From Limnohabitans sp. (lineage in GTDB: Bacteria > Pseudomonadota > Gammaproteobacteria > Burkholderiales > Burkholderiaceae_C), in contig SHXP01000061.1 in assembly GCA_009693225.1 (NCBI GenBank), positions 1 to 10,752 on the forward strand: a stretch of 10,752 nt of DNA, given 5' to 3'. Each line of letters begins with the position of its first letter. Within the stretch, counting starts at the first letter, position 1. The notes beneath the pieces are model-generated. The model searched no databases. It saw only the letters and a program-made list of their open reading frames with translations, and had not been told where the DNA came from. Both the position numbers and the translations under genes were made by a program. This document shows positions 1-6,156 of this stretch, one piece after another.

Positions 1-916
1 TTTGTTCAACCTCCAAACCTTCCCAGGAGGCGCCTGCGCCCGGGTGCCCGGCCAATGTGTTGAGGTCATTGATATTGAGCAAGGCATGAAGCAATCCGCT
101 GTCGCGCACATAAACCTTGGGTGTTTTCACCAAGCGCTTGCCCAGGTTGACAAAATGCGGCTCCAGCCGCCTCAACATCAAGGTATCGGTCATCGCGTCC
201 AGGTAGCGGCCCACCGTGGTGTGCGACAGACCGCCCAAAGACGCGGCAATTTGTGAGGCGTTGAACAACTGACCGTGCAAGTGTGCCGTCATGCGCCAAA
301 AGCGTTGCATGGTTTGCGCAGGCAAATTCAAACCGAATTGACGCAAATCCCGGTTGAGAAAAGTGGCGATGAAATCCTGCCGCCAGAAAAACGACTGCTC
401 GTCGTTCGCTGCCGTGAAGCTCAGAGGAAAGCCGCCGCGCAGCCAAAGCCGCTGCAATAAGTCCAGGTCTGTGTCTGTGGTGACGACATACGCTTGTTCT
501 GTCATGACTTCGCGCACTTGAAACGGCGTCAACTCCAAATAGCTGAACCGAGCGGCCAAAGACGCCGAGCTTTGCGCAAGCAGTTGACCGGACGCTGACC
601 CCAGCAGCAAAAAGCGACCGGCTTGTCTGTGTGCATCAATTTCAGGGCGCAGTTGCGCAAATAGTCCGGGGACAAATTGCACCTCGTCGAGCACCAGCAA
701 ACGGTCACGGTGCGCGGCCAGAAAACCGCTGGCTTCGCTGATGTTGACGCGGTCTGGCTCCAGTTGTAAATCCAGTTGCAAAGCGCCGGGGTGCTGCAAG
801 GCTATGGCTTTGGCCAGCGTGGTTTTGCCCACTTGACTGGGCCCCAGCAAGACCAGACCCGGCGAATAAGCCAGCCGTTCCTGTGCTTGTTTCATCAAAA
901 CGCGTGAAATGTCCAT
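1..916 (-). CDS. AAA-type P-loop ATPase with DUF4143-like C-terminus (partial, runs off left edge)
   Basis: The minus-strand frame opens at an ATG at 916 and stays open to the window edge, giving about 305 residues; its stop is outside. The translation shows a Walker A motif GPSQVGKTT (residues 25-33), a Walker B block LLVLDEVQ (73-80) and a sensor-like strand FLLLGSAS (102-109). Near the edge come VRDSGLLHALL and then HPGAGASWEGL, which are typical of the DUF4143 domain behind AAA_14 ATPases. Full-length members are usually near 380-400 residues, so perhaps 80-90 residues are missing. The biochemical role of this family is poorly defined. Members are patchily distributed accessory genes, sometimes discussed as toxin-antitoxin-like or DNA-associated, and nothing here settles that. 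There is no clear Shine-Dalgarno sequence. An in-frame ATG at codon 8 is an alternative start. Family call is firm, function unknown. Confidence 0.88.
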   Translation of the reverse strand, partial: MDISRVLMKQAQERLAYSPGLVLLGPSQVGKTTLAKAIALQHPGALQLDLQLEPDRVNISEASGFLAAHRDRLLVLDEVQFVPGLFAQLRPEIDAHRQAGRFLLLGSASGQLLAQSSASLAARFSYLELTPFQVREVMTEQAYVVTTDTDLDLLQRLWLRGGFPLSFTAANDEQSFFWRQDFIATFLNRDLRQFGLNLPAQTMQRFWRMTAHLHGQLFNASQIAASLGGLSHTTVGRYLDAMTDTLMLRRLEPHFVNLGKRLVKTPKVYVRDSGLLHALLNINDLNTLAGHPGAGASWEGLEVEQ

Positions 917-940
917 GGACACGGTCTCAATTAATCGTGC

Positions 941-969
941 ATTTTGCCAGTTCAATCGACAATTTACAA
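941..969 (-). promoter_or_regulatory. Possible sigma-70 promoter for the ATPase gene
   Basis: In the AT-rich gap between the alpha/beta hydrolase stop and the ATPase start, the minus strand carries TTGTAA (969-964) and CAAAAT (946-941) with a 17-base spacer. Each hexamer matches the consensus at 4 of 6 positions. The implied transcription start lies about 20 bases before the ATG at 916. This is a weak match, judged by eye only. Confidence 0.25.
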
Positions 970-985
970 GGTTAATTCGGCAGGA

Positions 986-1876
986 TCAGGCAAACCGCTT
1001 GAACCATTCCAACAACAGCGCATTTACCGCCGCGCTTTGTTCGCGTTGTAAAAAGTGCCCGGCTTCGGCCACTTCGCGGTATTCATAAGGCCCGCCGAAA
1101 CAAGGGCCTTGTTCACGCATGAGTTCGGCGCGCATATCGTCAGCGCCGCACAAAGTCAGCGTCGGCACGGTGATGGTGTGTTGCATGGCCGCGCGCAGCT
1201 CGTGCAACGCCGGGTCGGCTTTGGACGGGTCGAACATGGCGCGGTAATAGGCCAGTGCATTGCTCAGCACGCCGGGTTGCAACAGACAGACCTTCACATG
1301 GCGTATGTGTTCGCTGTCCTCGTACCCGTGCACCGACCAGGATTGCCACAGGTAATCGATGAACGCCATGTCGTTGGCCAGCAAGGCTTTCTCGGGAAAA
1401 CCGGCTTGCTGAAAAAACCACCAATGGAAAGAACGCTGTATGTGTTTGGGCGTCAGCAGATGATCGGCGAGGATGTGAGGATGCGGCACGGCCATCAACA
1501 CCGCGCTGTGCAACAAGTCGGGCCTGGCCGCGCACAGCGCATAGCCAATGATGGCGCCCCAGTCCTGGCCGATGTAATGCAGTTTTTCGCCGGGAGACAC
1601 GGCTTCAATCAAACCGGCAATGGCGTGGACCAGACTGGCTTTGTCGAAATACGCGTTGTCGGCCACGCGTGTGGGCAGATAACCGGGCAAATACGGCAGA
1701 ACGACACGGTACCCGGCTTGTGAGAGCGCCTGTGTTTGCGCCGACCAGGACTGCGGAATGTCCGGGAAACCGTGTACCAACAACAGCAAGGGGCCGCTGC
1801 CTTGGGTCAGGCAGACAAAGTCGACGCCGTTGGCGTGAATATGTAATGGGTCCTGCATATCAGGTACCGCCGACAT
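986..1876 (-). CDS. Alpha/beta hydrolase, epoxide hydrolase-like (Asp nucleophile)
   Basis: A 296-residue alpha/beta-hydrolase. It shows the oxyanion-side motif HGFP (35-38) and a nucleophile elbow GQDWGA with Asp105 in the nucleophile position. A cap-domain YYR (Tyr210-Arg212) supplies a candidate epoxide-activating tyrosine. The likely acid is Asp246 in CGADD and the catalytic His is His274 in EAGHF. An Asp nucleophile combined with HGFP and a cap tyrosine points to the epoxide hydrolase branch; haloalkane dehalogenases share the Asp but usually have a different residue after HG. No signal peptide is visible, so it is probably cytoplasmic. The start is ambiguous. The ATG at 1876 overlaps the preceding gene by 17 bases, while an ATG at 1858 (codon 7) lies one base after that gene's TGA. 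Neither has a strong Shine-Dalgarno sequence. The true substrate is unknown. Confidence 0.9.
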   Translation of the reverse strand: MSAVPDMQDPLHIHANGVDFVCLTQGSGPLLLLVHGFPDIPQSWSAQTQALSQAGYRVVLPYLPGYLPTRVADNAYFDKASLVHAIAGLIEAVSPGEKLHYIGQDWGAIIGYALCAARPDLLHSAVLMAVPHPHILADHLLTPKHIQRSFHWWFFQQAGFPEKALLANDMAFIDYLWQSWSVHGYEDSEHIRHVKVCLLQPGVLSNALAYYRAMFDPSKADPALHELRAAMQHTITVPTLTLCGADDMRAELMREQGPCFGGPYEYREVAEAGHFLQREQSAAVNALLLEWFKRFA

Positions 1877-2498
1877 AGGGGTTGGTTTTGCGCTCGAGCC
1901 CGAGGGTGCTCTCCGGGCCGTGGCCGGGAATGAACACCGTGTCGTCGCCCATGGGCCACAGGCGCTGGGTGATGCTGTATATCAGGTGCTGGTGGTTGCC
2001 CTGGGGAAAATCGGTGCGGCCTATACTGCCGGCGAACAGCACATCGCCGACAAAGGCGCGGTTCATCTCGGCCGAATAAAACACCACGTGGCCGGGCGTG
2101 TGACCCGGGCAATGCCGCACTTGCAGTGTGTGCTTGCCCAGTGTGACCGTGTCGCCGTCAGCAAGCCAGCGCGTCGGCTTGAAGGCGCGTGCCGGCGGAA
2201 AACCGTAGGTGGCGGCCGCCATCGGCAAACCGTCTATCCAGAACTGATCGGCGGGGTGCGGCCCGATGACGGGCAACTGCAATTGCTCGGCCAGATCGGC
2301 GGTGGCAGCGGCGTGGTCCAGGTGCGCGTGCGTGATCCAGATGTAAGTCAGCGTGATGCCCAGTTGCTTGCAAGCGTCGAGCAACACATCGATGTCGCCG
2401 CCCGGGTCGATGACGGCAGCGGTCATGCCCTCGTCCTCCCAGACCAGGGAACAGTTTTGCTGGAAGGCGGTGACGGGGATGGTTTCGTAGTGGAGCAT
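1860..2498 (-). CDS. MBL-fold metallo-hydrolase, glyoxalase II-like (YcbL type)
   Basis: A 212-residue metallo-beta-lactamase-fold hydrolase. The metal site is complete: THAHLDH (His57, His59, Asp61, His62), His133 in CPGHTPG, Asp152 in VGDVLF, and His193 in PGHGP. The stretch GSIGRTDFPQG (157-167) is characteristic of the short glyoxalase II-like subgroup typified by E. coli YcbL, which hydrolyses S-lactoylglutathione. It lacks the long C-terminal domain of classical GloB, matching that short subgroup. It should be a cytoplasmic thioesterase or related hydrolase binding two metal ions; glutathione thioester is the family's usual substrate, not shown here. It follows the monooxygenase by about 50 bases and its end overlaps the alpha/beta hydrolase, so translational coupling is likely. 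No Shine-Dalgarno sequence is visible before the ATG at 2498. Confidence 0.92.
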   Translation of the reverse strand: MLHYETIPVTAFQQNCSLVWEDEGMTAAVIDPGGDIDVLLDACKQLGITLTYIWITHAHLDHAAATADLAEQLQLPVIGPHPADQFWIDGLPMAAATYGFPPARAFKPTRWLADGDTVTLGKHTLQVRHCPGHTPGHVVFYSAEMNRAFVGDVLFAGSIGRTDFPQGNHQHLIYSITQRLWPMGDDTVFIPGHGPESTLGLERKTNPYVGGT

Positions 2499-2548
2499 GG
2501 GGAGGGATTCTGATTAACCAGTGAATGCTAATCGACGAACCTTGGACA

Positions 2549-3985
2549 TCAGCTTTGAAACACCAACACCCCATCCTCAAACCCGCCGAACCGCAGGGCC
2601 AGCACATCAATCACATAGTTTTGATGCACCCGCCAGGGCGGGGCCGCGCCCTGCTTGGGCAGCATGGCGCTGGCGCGTTGCACATAGCCTGAGGTGAAAT
2701 CCAGAAACGCTTGCGTGGTTTGCGACGGGTCGTGCTGCGGGCAGACAAACCGGTAGCCGCGACGGTCCATGTATGTCAACAGCCTGCACACATAGCTGGC
2801 GGTCAGGTCGGCTTTCAGTGTCCACGATGCATTCGTGTAGCCGAATGCCACCGCCAGGTTGGGCAAGCCAGAGAGCATCATGCCCTTGTAGGCCAGTGCG
2901 TGACCGGCTACAAACGGCTTTCCGTCCACGTGAATGGCCACATCGGCCAGCACATTAAGTTGCAAACCGGTGGCCACGACGACGATGTCCGCTGGTAGCG
3001 ATGTACCGTCTTGCAAGTTGATGCCGTCGGCATCAAACCGTGCAATCTGCCCCGTCGCCACACTCACCTTGCCTCCGCGTATCTGTTTGAACAAATCGCC
3101 GTCGGGCAGGGCGCACACGCGCTGGTCCCACGGGTGGTAGCGCGGTGTGAAATGCGTGGCCACATCAAAGTCGCGCTCCAAGGCTTTTTTCACCATGCCA
3201 ATCAAATAGTTTTTAAAGAACAGCGGTTTGCGTCTGGCCAGCTGGAAATAAAAAATGCCTTGCAATATGTTGCGCCAGCGCACATAGCGGTAGCCCAGGT
3301 TGAACGGCAGCCAGCGGTCCAGTTTCTCACCCAGAGCTTCCTGCGCCGGGCGGGTCACCACATACGAGGGTGATCGCTGCAACAGGGTCACATGCGCTGC
3401 GTCTTTCGTCATGGCCGGCACGATGGTCATCGCGGTGGCCCCGCTGCCTATGACCACCACGCGCTTGCCGACATACGACAAGCCCCCGGGCCAGAACTGC
3501 GGATACACCAGTTGGCCTGTGAAATCGTCTTGCCCGTCGAAATGCGGCTGATGCCCTTGCGCATAGCTGTAGTAGCCGCCGCACATGTACAAAAACCGCG
3601 TCTCTTGCGTGCGCGTGCTGCTGTCAGCCAGTTGCGCGTTCACGCGCCAGCAGGCTTGTTTTGAAGACCAATCCGCTCTGACAACGCGGTGCTGGAAATC
3701 TATCTGTTGCGACACGCCGGTTTCTTCTGCGGCGTCACGTATGTATTGCAGGATGGACGGCCCGTCGGCCATGGCCTGGGTGCTGCGCCAGGGCTTGAAC
3801 GCATAGCCGAGCGTGTGCATGTCCGAGTCCGAGCGCACGCCGGGGTAGCGAAACAAATCCCAGGTGCCGCCGATGGCCTTGCGTGCTTCCCAGATGCGCC
3901 AGCGTTTGTCCGGGCAATGCGTTTGCAGATGGCGTGCCGCGCCTATGCCGGACAAGCCCGCGCCGATGATCAATAAGTCGAGCAT
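2549..3985 (-). CDS. FAD/NADPH-dependent Baeyer-Villiger-type monooxygenase, EthA-like
   Basis: A 478-residue class B flavoprotein monooxygenase. The FAD-binding GAGLSG sits at residues 8-13, GGTWD at 39-43 and RYPGVRSDSD at 46-55. The NADPH Rossmann motif GSGATA is at 180-185, and KGMMLSGLPN (367-376) is close to mycobacterial EthA as I remember it. Such enzymes insert oxygen next to ketones to give esters, or oxidise sulfur. The Baeyer-Villiger fingerprint FxGxxxHxxxW(P/D) is present as FTGQLVYPQFWP (155-166), but the His is Tyr161. I chose the ATG at 3985, not the one at 4021, because AAAGG (3996-3992) lies six bases before it and the protein then begins directly at the first Rossmann strand. 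It heads a possible operon with two hydrolases. Substrate unknown. Confidence 0.93.
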   Translation of the reverse strand: MLDLLIIGAGLSGIGAARHLQTHCPDKRWRIWEARKAIGGTWDLFRYPGVRSDSDMHTLGYAFKPWRSTQAMADGPSILQYIRDAAEETGVSQQIDFQHRVVRADWSSKQACWRVNAQLADSSTRTQETRFLYMCGGYYSYAQGHQPHFDGQDDFTGQLVYPQFWPGGLSYVGKRVVVIGSGATAMTIVPAMTKDAAHVTLLQRSPSYVVTRPAQEALGEKLDRWLPFNLGYRYVRWRNILQGIFYFQLARRKPLFFKNYLIGMVKKALERDFDVATHFTPRYHPWDQRVCALPDGDLFKQIRGGKVSVATGQIARFDADGINLQDGTSLPADIVVVATGLQLNVLADVAIHVDGKPFVAGHALAYKGMMLSGLPNLAVAFGYTNASWTLKADLTASYVCRLLTYMDRRGYRFVCPQHDPSQTTQAFLDFTSGYVQRASAMLPKQGAAPPWRVHQNYVIDVLALRFGGFEDGVLVFQS

Positions 3986-3991
3986 GTCAAA

Positions 3992-3996
3992 CCTTT
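3992..3996 (-). promoter_or_regulatory. Ribosome binding site deciding the monooxygenase start
   Basis: AAAGG on the minus strand, six bases before the ATG at 3985. It favours this start over the in-frame ATG 36 bases upstream (4021), which would add a His-rich, non-conserved leader. Confidence 0.6.
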
Positions 3997-4001
3997 GATG
4001 G

Positions 4002-4014
4002 TGGTGAAACACCA
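4002..4014. repeat. Short inverted repeat upstream of the monooxygenase
   Basis: TGGTG-aaa-CACCA, with 5-base perfect arms around a 3-base centre, located 17-29 bases before the monooxygenase start and inside the 74-base gap after arfB. It could be a small operator or simply chance; no T-run follows, so it is not an intrinsic terminator. Confidence 0.25.
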
Positions 4015-4059
4015 AGTACAAGTTGTTGTTTGAATGTGAGGGTGCATCGCCGGGGCCAA

Positions 4060-4467
4060 TCAGTCGGTGACTTTGCCGCGCAAGGCCTTGGTCTGGCCGC
4101 GCAAGACTTTGCAGTCAATGCGCTGCATGCGTGCACTGAACGAGGGTTTGGTGGCGCGACGGGGCTTGACCGGCTTGGCCGCCAGTGCCACCAGTTCATG
4201 CAAACGCGCCATGGCATCGGCGCGGTTGCCCTCCTGGCTGCGCGAGCTTTGCGCTTTGATGACGACCACGCCGTCAGCGGTAATGCGCTGGTCTGACATC
4301 GCCAGCAATTTGTCTTTCACCTCGTCCGGCAGCGACGAGGCGCGTATGTCAAAACGCAAATGCACCGCGCTCGACACTTTATTCACATGCTGGCCGCCCG
4401 CACCCTGCGCGCGGATGGCGCTGAGTTCGATTTCGTGCTCGGGGATGGTGAAGACGGGGGCGTTCAT
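4060..4467 (-). CDS. arfB: Alternative ribosome-rescue factor ArfB (peptidyl-tRNA hydrolase, YaeJ family)
   Basis: A 135-residue protein of the release-factor-like GGQ family. The catalytic motif is in RAQGAGGQHVNKVSS, with Gly24-Gly25-Gln26, followed by HLRFDIRASSLP and VIVIKAQ-like segments that match E. coli ArfB nearly word for word. The C-terminus is a basic tail (PRRATKPS...KALRGK) that, in ArfB, threads into the empty mRNA channel of stalled ribosomes so that the GGQ loop can cleave the peptidyl-tRNA. The ATG at 4467 puts the GGQ at the same distance from the N-terminus as in E. coli. The longer GTG start at 4527 would add a non-conserved 20-residue leader. No Shine-Dalgarno sequence is evident. 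Length (E. coli about 140) and motifs make this a secure call. Confidence 0.95.
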   Translation of the reverse strand: MNAPVFTIPEHEIELSAIRAQGAGGQHVNKVSSAVHLRFDIRASSLPDEVKDKLLAMSDQRITADGVVVIKAQSSRSQEGNRADAMARLHELVALAAKPVKPRRATKPSFSARMQRIDCKVLRGQTKALRGKVTD

Positions 4468-4578
4468 GGGTAGGGACAGTAGCAGGTTTGACAAGCCATC
4501 GCCGTTGCAGGGTATTTGAAATGGCACAAGTACATAGAGCGCGTCGGCCGGGTGCTGTACCGGCGCGACAGTGTTTGA

Positions 4579-5382
4579 TCAGATCACAATGTCGTAGCTG
4601 ACGGTGATGGGCGCATGGTCGGAAAACTTCTCGTCCTTGTAGATCGATGCTGAGCGCGCGGTATCAGCCAGCGCAGGCGTGGCCAGGTGGTAATCCAGGC
4701 GCCAACCCACGTTGTTTGCATACGCCTGGCCCCGGTTGCTCCACCAGGTGTAGCAAGCGTCGGTGGTCTCAGGGTGTAAGCGGCGGTAGACATCGACCAG
4801 GCCGCCGCCGTTCAGCAGCGTTGTCATCCAGGCGCGTTCTTCGGGAAGAAAGCCGCTGTTTTTCTGGTTGCTGCGCCAGTTCTTCAAATCGATCTGCTGG
4901 TGCGCGATATTGATGTCGCCGCACAGTATCAGTTCGCGGCCATTTTTCAAGCCCCTCAGGTGCGGGTACATCACCTCCAGAAAACGGAATTTCGCTTTCT
5001 GGCGCTCCGGGCCGGATGCGCCGCTGGGGAAATAGCTGCTCATCAGCGACAGCTTGCGCTTGGGCGTGTCAAAGCGCAGTTCCAGGTAGCGGCCCTCGGC
5101 GTCGAACTCGCCGCCGTCAAAACCTTGAATCACGTGGCTGGGCTCATGGCGGGTGTACATGCCGACGCCGGCATAGCCTTTTTTCTCGGCGCAATGGAAA
5201 TAGCCCGAGAGGCCGGCCAGGGTTTCAAACTTGCCGACCATGTCGGCTTCCTGCGCCTTGACTTCCTGCACACACATACAATCTGGCGATGCTGTTGCAA
5301 GCCAGTTTTCCAGCCCTTTGCTGCTGGCTGAACGTATGCCGTTCAGGTTGAGGCTGGTGAGTTTGAACAAGGAATCCCCCAT
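4579..5382 (-). CDS. xth: Exonuclease III-family DNA repair nuclease (Xth/EEP superfamily)
   Basis: A 267-residue endonuclease/exonuclease/phosphatase-fold enzyme acting on abasic sites and 3' ends in base excision repair. All catalytic landmarks of ExoIII are visible: Asn12 (SLNLNGIRS), Glu40 (CVQEVK), Asp156 and Asn158 (CGDINI), Asp230 (WRLDY) and the terminal Asp255-His256 (FSDHAP). It is laid out head to head with pyrE. Start choice is open. The ATG at 5382 overlaps the pyrE ATG within one CATG. A TTG at 5370 would give MFKLTSLNLNGIRS, the form I remember for Burkholderiales homologues, and has GGGGGA four bases upstream. The sequence around KNWR...FLPEERAW also resembles Pseudomonas Crc, but Crc lacks the nuclease residues present here. 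Confidence 0.93.
   Translation of the reverse strand: MGDSLFKLTSLNLNGIRSASSKGLENWLATASPDCMCVQEVKAQEADMVGKFETLAGLSGYFHCAEKKGYAGVGMYTRHEPSHVIQGFDGGEFDAEGRYLELRFDTPKRKLSLMSSYFPSGASGPERQKAKFRFLEVMYPHLRGLKNGRELILCGDINIAHQQIDLKNWRSNQKNSGFLPEERAWMTTLLNGGGLVDVYRRLHPETTDACYTWWSNRGQAYANNVGWRLDYHLATPALADTARSASIYKDEKFSDHAPITVSYDIVI
5369..5373 (+). promoter_or_regulatory. Ribosome binding site of pyrE
   Basis: AAGGA, seven bases before the ATG at 5381, which fixes the pyrE start and rejects the long in-frame extension back to 5231. It overlaps the first codons of the divergent nuclease gene, including its possible TTG start (5370-5368). Confidence 0.7.
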
Positions 5383-6079
5383 GTCTTTGCACCATACGCC
5401 AGACCACACGCTGGCGCAAGCGTTCATTCAATTCTCGCTGGAATCGGGGGTGCTCAAATTCGGCAGCTTCAAAACCAAGGCCGGGCGCATATCGCCCTAC
5501 TTTTTCAACGCCGGTTTGTTTGACGACGGCGCCAAACTCAGCTGCCTGGCCGGGTTTTATGCACAGGCGCTGGTGCAATCGGGTTTGCAGTTCGACATGA
5601 TTTTCGGCCTAGCCTACAAAGGCATTCCGCTGGGCGCGGCTGTCGCCATCGAGCTGGCGCGACTCGGCCATAACTATCCTTATGCCTATAACCGCAAAGA
5701 GGCCAAAGACCACGGCGAGGGCGGCTCGCTGGTCGGTGCGCCGCTCATGGGCCGGGTGCTGATCGTCGACGATGTGATGAGCGCGGGCACGGCGGTGCGC
5801 GATTCAATAGCGCTGATGCAGGAGGCCGGGGCCACGGCCTACGGCGTAGCCATCGCGCTGGACCGCCAGGAAATGGCGACTGAAGCGGCGGCGGACGGCT
5901 CGGTGCATGACGTGGCGCACAGCGCGGTGCAATATGTGAGGGACGCCCTGGGGCTCAAAGTCTGCGCGGTGGCGCAACTCAGCGATTTGCTGGCTTACCT
6001 GGGCGCCCAAAGCGCTGAGGAACTGGTGCAATACCTGCCCGCGGTGCAGGCTTACCGCGATCGCTACGGCGTGTCCTGA
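5381..6079 (+). CDS. pyrE: Orotate phosphoribosyltransferase
   Basis: A 232-residue type I phosphoribosyltransferase that joins orotate to PRPP to make orotidine 5'-phosphate in de novo pyrimidine synthesis. The PRPP-binding motif VLIVDDVMSAGTA lies at residues 126-138. The mobile catalytic loop NRKEAKDHGEGG (104-115) supplies Arg105, Lys106, Lys109 and His111. The N-terminal FGSFKTKAGRISPYFFNAG (27-45) is typical of bacterial PyrE. The enzyme is a cytoplasmic dimer with shared active sites. The start is set by AAGGA upstream and by the conserved N-terminus. It is transcribed away from the ExoIII-family gene with no intergenic space, so its promoter must lie within that gene. The end is followed by a 77-base gap before the next gene. 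Length is normal for the family. Confidence 0.97.
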   Translation: MSLHHTPDHTLAQAFIQFSLESGVLKFGSFKTKAGRISPYFFNAGLFDDGAKLSCLAGFYAQALVQSGLQFDMIFGLAYKGIPLGAAVAIELARLGHNYPYAYNRKEAKDHGEGGSLVGAPLMGRVLIVDDVMSAGTAVRDSIALMQEAGATAYGVAIALDRQEMATEAAADGSVHDVAHSAVQYVRDALGLKVCAVAQLSDLLAYLGAQSAEELVQYLPAVQAYRDRYGVS

Positions 6080-6096
6080 GCCAAGGTACAGTCCGG

Positions 6097-6126
6097 CTGA
6101 CGGGAATGGTGGCGAACCGCTAAACT
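6097..6126 (+). promoter_or_regulatory. Possible promoter for the indolepyruvate ferredoxin oxidoreductase
   Basis: CTGACG (6097-6102) and TAAACT (6121-6126) are separated by 18 bases; each matches its sigma-70 hexamer at 4 of 6 positions. It lies in the only gap between pyrE and the oxidoreductase. A perfect palindrome starts at the last base of the -10-like hexamer, which would be a sensible operator position. Judged by eye only. Confidence 0.3.
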
Positions 6127-6135
6127 GACCGGTCA
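6126..6135. repeat. 10-bp perfect palindrome, candidate operator
   Basis: TGACCGGTCA is a perfect 10-base palindrome lying 21-31 bases before the oxidoreductase start. It is flanked by TAA on the left and TTA on the right with slightly unequal spacing, so the dyad extends imperfectly. The position at the putative -10/+1 region fits a repressor site; no T-run follows, so it is not a terminator. Confidence 0.35.
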
Positions 6136-6147
6136 CTTACAGAAGCT

Positions 6148-6151
6148 GGAG
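6148..6151 (+). promoter_or_regulatory. Ribosome binding site of the ferredoxin oxidoreductase
   Basis: GGAG, five bases before the ATG at 6157. This supports the chosen start, from which the conserved N-terminus begins almost at once. Confidence 0.65.
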
Positions 6152-6156
6152 TACGC

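Noticed and set aside
1055..1723. A 222-residue plus-strand open frame opposite the alpha/beta hydrolase
   Set aside because: The minus strand carries the full catalytic set of a known hydrolase fold; the plus-strand product is Gln/His/Arg-rich with no motif.
5231..5380. N-terminal extension of pyrE back to 5231
   Set aside because: The extension is antisense to the nuclease N-terminus, is not part of the PyrE fold, and the AAGGA ribosome binding site marks the ATG at 5381.
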